DNA of 16,975 bases from Bacteroidales bacterium UBA4073. Lineage in GTDB: Bacteria > Bacteroidota > Bacteroidia > Bacteroidales > Tenuifilaceae. The translations under genes were made by a program, and so were the position numbers. Below, in pieces: positions 15,524 to 16,975 of this stretch; position 1 is the first letter of the stretch; each line of letters opens with the position of its first letter. The notes beneath the pieces are model-generated. The model searched no databases. It saw only the letters and a program-made list of their open reading frames with translations, and had not been told where the DNA came from. The stretch is from NCBI GenBank assembly GCA_002383425.1, contig DFYV01000123.1, positions 2,462 through 19,436 of the forward strand, read 5' to 3'.

Positions 15524-15616
15524 ACATTTGCGGTGATTTTAAACTTTTAAAGTTGATGTTTTACTGGAAATAAAATATCAACATATACTTAAAATAAATA
15601 AGCACAATCTAATAAA

Positions 15617-15803
15617 TTCATAGGTGTAAGGCGTGAGACGTTAGACGTTAAACGTAAGGCGTAAGGTGTTAGACGTTTAACTTTTAACGTTTAACTTTTA
15701 ACGTTAGTTGTAAGGCGTAAGACGTGAATCGTGAAATGTGAGACGTTTGGCGTTTAACGTTTAACATATAACGTTTAACATATAACGTTTAACTTTTAAC
15801 GTT
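15617..15803. repeat. Uninterrupted 7-bp array, 26 units
   Basis: After TTCAT at 15617-15621, positions 15622-15803 divide exactly into 26 consecutive 7-bp units without any insertion or deletion. Unit types include AGGCGTA, AGACGTT, AAACGTA, TAACGTT, TAACTTT and TAACATA. Bases change freely but length never does. The first 46 bp recur at 16148-16193 with three mismatches. Confidence 0.9.
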
Positions 15804-15806
15804 TTT

Positions 15807-15823
15807 TAGACAGGACTCATATT
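15807..15823 (+). repeat. Copy of the dispersed TAGACWGGACTCAT motif
   Basis: TAGACAGGACTCATATT matches TAGACTGGACTCATGTT at 3511-3527 with two differences, and its T-rich left flank is shared. It sits directly after the 26-unit array. Confidence 0.5.
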
Positions 15824-15835
15824 TGAATACCCAAA

Positions 15836-16132
15836 AAATCCCGCCATGCGGGATTTAACAAGAATAACCCCCTATGAAATAGGTGGGGGGATGAAAGTAG
15901 AGTAACTTAAACCACGAAGTGGTTTAACTATCAGTAAACAATATGAGTGTCTATAAATAAATACTCTTATGTAATCTCTTTTTTATGCAGCCTCAAGAAT
16001 CGCTATTTTCGTTTTTAAGATGAAAGGTACTTGTTCCAATGTTCAACTCCTTCGGGGTTGAATTCTTGTTTTGTCACTGTTTTCCCCACCGATTCCATCG
16101 GGGGTTATTGATGTTTGACCCTTCGGGTCAAA
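15836..16132. other. Cluster of six small hairpins with 3-nt loops
   Basis: Six perfect or near-perfect hairpins with 3-nt loops follow one another: AAATCCCGC/GCGGGATTT (15836-15856, loop CAT); CCCCCTAT paired with a bulged partner (15868-15890, loop GAA); TTAAACCAC/GTGGTTTAA (15907-15927, loop GAA); TTCAACTCC/GGGGTTGAA (16042-16062, loop TTC); a CCGAT/ATCGG hairpin extended by CCC/GGG (16085-16104, loop TCC); TTTGACCC/GGGTCAAA (16114-16132, loop TTC). The stems differ in sequence. Two can be drawn as C(UUCG)G tetraloops. The first is followed by a T-run on the minus strand and might terminate transcripts coming from ribH. No open frame of note lies here. Confidence 0.65.
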
Positions 16133-16147
16133 TAGCGTTCTAAAAAG

Positions 16148-16250
16148 TTCATAGGCGTAAGGCGTTAGACGTGAGACGTTAAACGTAAGGCGTGATTCGT
16201 GATTCGTAATGCATAAGACGTTTAACTTTTAACTTTTAACGTTTAACGTC
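16148..16250. repeat. Uninterrupted 7-bp array, 14 units
   Basis: After TTCAT at 16148-16152, positions 16153-16250 divide exactly into 14 units of 7 bp, including AGGCGTA, AGACGTG, ATTCGTG, TAACTTT and TAACGTT. It belongs to the same family as the 26-unit array and shares its first 46 bp. It ends 55 bp past the ribH stop. Confidence 0.9.
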
Positions 16251-16304
16251 CTGATGGTTGTTAAATTTTTTGATTAGCAGCTTGCCGGTAGGTGACGAGC
16301 AAGT

Positions 16305-16808
16305 TTAACCTTCCAGCTCTTCCATTTCCTTTTGGAGGGCAGCCATTTTAATGGCGGTTATTGCGGCTTCAACGCCTTTATTGCCATGCTTACCACCTGC
16401 ACGGTCAATGGCTTGTTCAAGATTACCGGTGGTTAGCACCCCAAAGATAAAGGGGATATTGTAGGTCAGGTTGAGCTCGGTAATGCCATGGGTAACACTT
16501 TGGCAGATGAAATCGAAATGGCGTGTTTCACCCTGAATAACGCAGCCCAAACAAATCACTGCATCTAAATCGGCATACTCGGCCATAAATTGTCCGCCAA
16601 GGGTCAGCTCAAAAGTTCCTGGAACATGCTTAACAAGAATATCCTCTTCGGTGGCGCCATGCTCAAGCAATGTGGTGTAAGCACCCTGGAGCAACTTGTG
16701 GGTTACCGAATCGTTCCAGTCCGATACCACAATGCCAAATTTCATGTTCTTTGCACTTGGAACCCTGCTGGGGTCGTAATTTGATAAGTTTTTCAGGTGT
16801 GTTGCCAT
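16305..16808 (-). CDS. ribH: 6,7-dimethyl-8-ribityllumazine synthase
   Basis: This 167-aa enzyme condenses 5-amino-6-ribitylaminouracil with 3,4-dihydroxy-2-butanone 4-phosphate, the step before riboflavin synthase. Recognisable elements are SDWN (residues 29-32, Trp31 at the aromatic substrate-stacking position), VPGTFELT (62-69), GCVIQGETRHFDFI (88-101) with the catalytic His97, and DRAGGKHGNKG (135-145) whose Arg and Lys bind the phosphate. Length is usual for bacterial RibH, which assembles as an icosahedral or pentameric shell; this protein has a short extra N-terminus. The ATG start lies 16 bp after a good -7 element. No other riboflavin gene and no FMN riboswitch is visible in the window, so it appears to be a stand-alone gene, as is common in Bacteroidota. 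Confidence 0.97.
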   Translation of the reverse strand: MATHLKNLSNYDPSRVPSAKNMKFGIVVSDWNDSVTHKLLQGAYTTLLEHGATEEDILVKHVPGTFELTLGGQFMAEYADLDAVICLGCVIQGETRHFDFICQSVTHGITELNLTYNIPFIFGVLTTGNLEQAIDRAGGKHGNKGVEAAITAIKMAALQKEMEELEG

Positions 16809-16824
16809 AATAAATTTGTTTTTT

Positions 16825-16832
16825 CAAAGGTA
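16825..16832 (-). promoter_or_regulatory. -7 element of ribH
   Basis: TACCTTTG on the minus strand fits TAnnTTTG. With a start near 16818 the ribH leader would be only about 10 nt. A matching TTG upstream at 19-23 bp is not seen. Confidence 0.5.
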
Positions 16833-16851
16833 AAAAAAATCGAGCTATAAA

Positions 16852-16880
16852 ATAAGGGGTAGCAATGTGCTACAGCTTAT
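16852..16880. other. Hairpin upstream of ribH
   Basis: GTAGCA (16859-16864) and TGCTAC (16868-16873) form a 6-bp stem with a 3-nt loop, extended by ATAAG/CTTAT on the outside. It lies upstream of the ribH -7 element; it could be an operator or the end of a transcript entering from the right. No T-run is strong enough to call a terminator. Confidence 0.4.
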
Positions 16881-16931
16881 TATATCAGATTGTATTCACA
16901 GAGTTACAGATTTATCGGGGTTCAAAATCAA

Positions 16932-16975
16932 GTTAAAGGTTAAAGGATAAAGGTTAAAGGATAAAGTTCAAGGTT
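16932..16975. repeat. 7-bp array running off the right edge
   Basis: Five units, GTTAAAG or GATAAAG, are followed by TTCAAGG and continue to the window end. Read on the minus strand the units are CTTTAAC and CTTTATC, as in the array at 8996-9160, so this is the same family in opposite orientation. Confidence 0.85.

Noticed and set aside
15617..16250. CRISPR array
   Set aside because: Units are 7 bp with no spacers, and no cas genes are present.
16809..16975. FMN riboswitch upstream of ribH
   Set aside because: The -7 element implies a leader of about 10 nt, and the conserved RFN core is not seen; only a small hairpin is present.

Overview
The window looks like chromosomal DNA of a Bacteroidota member, probably order Bacteroidales. 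Support comes from the gene content (pyruvate phosphate dikinase, an S9B dipeptidyl peptidase IV, a carboxyltransferase of the PycB/OadA type, a secreted GH3/beta-lactamase fusion), from the lack of clear Shine-Dalgarno sequences, and from several promoters of the Bacteroidota type (TTG/TTTG, about 19-23 bp, then TAnnTTTG) placed just upstream of genes. No finer taxonomic call is possible from sequence reading alone.

Layout. 1-3214 (minus strand): the N-terminal part of a biotin-dependent carboxyltransferase running off the left edge, then a small lipoprotein whose start overlaps the end of a secreted ankyrin-repeat protein with a beta-barrel-like C-terminus. 3215-3690: intergenic palindromic repeats and the ppdK terminator. 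3690-6416 (minus): ppdK, with a good promoter at 6488-6522. 6669-8843 (plus): periplasmic dipeptidyl peptidase IV. 8880-9160: short-period, mostly 7-bp tandem repeats. 9215-9674: two tRNA-Leu genes (CAG, GAG), each with its own promoter, a tRNA-like hairpin in the leader of the second, and a terminator that overlaps the next promoter. 9698-10432 (plus): exported metallo-beta-lactamase-fold hydrolase. 10582-12789: a segment of about 515 bp (the 3' end of the GH3 gene plus its downstream region) present twice in direct orientation, flanking an A/T-rich cassette with a frame-shifted lipoprotein with a glycine-rich C-terminus and a 61-aa two-helix membrane protein. 12446-15481 (minus): the intact GH3-beta-lactamase fusion. 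15617-16250: two uninterrupted 7-bp repeat arrays on either side of a cluster of six small hairpins. 16305-16808 (minus): ribH, with its own promoter. A further 7-bp array runs off the right edge.

How the genes fit together. PpdK and the PycB/OadA-like protein both act at the phosphoenolpyruvate-pyruvate-oxaloacetate node. DPP-IV, the GH3 fusion, the MBL-fold protein, the ankyrin protein and the lipoproteins all carry export signals, so much of the window encodes envelope or periplasmic functions: peptide breakdown, peptidoglycan or amino-sugar turnover, and proteins of unknown role. RibH is a single riboflavin-pathway enzyme.

The most unusual parts are the cassette between the duplicated GH3 3' ends (possible toxin/immunity-like pair, toxin-like gene frame-shifted), the exact-register 7-bp repeat arrays with the hairpin cluster between them, and the tRNA-derived hairpin at the start of the second tRNA-Leu transcript.
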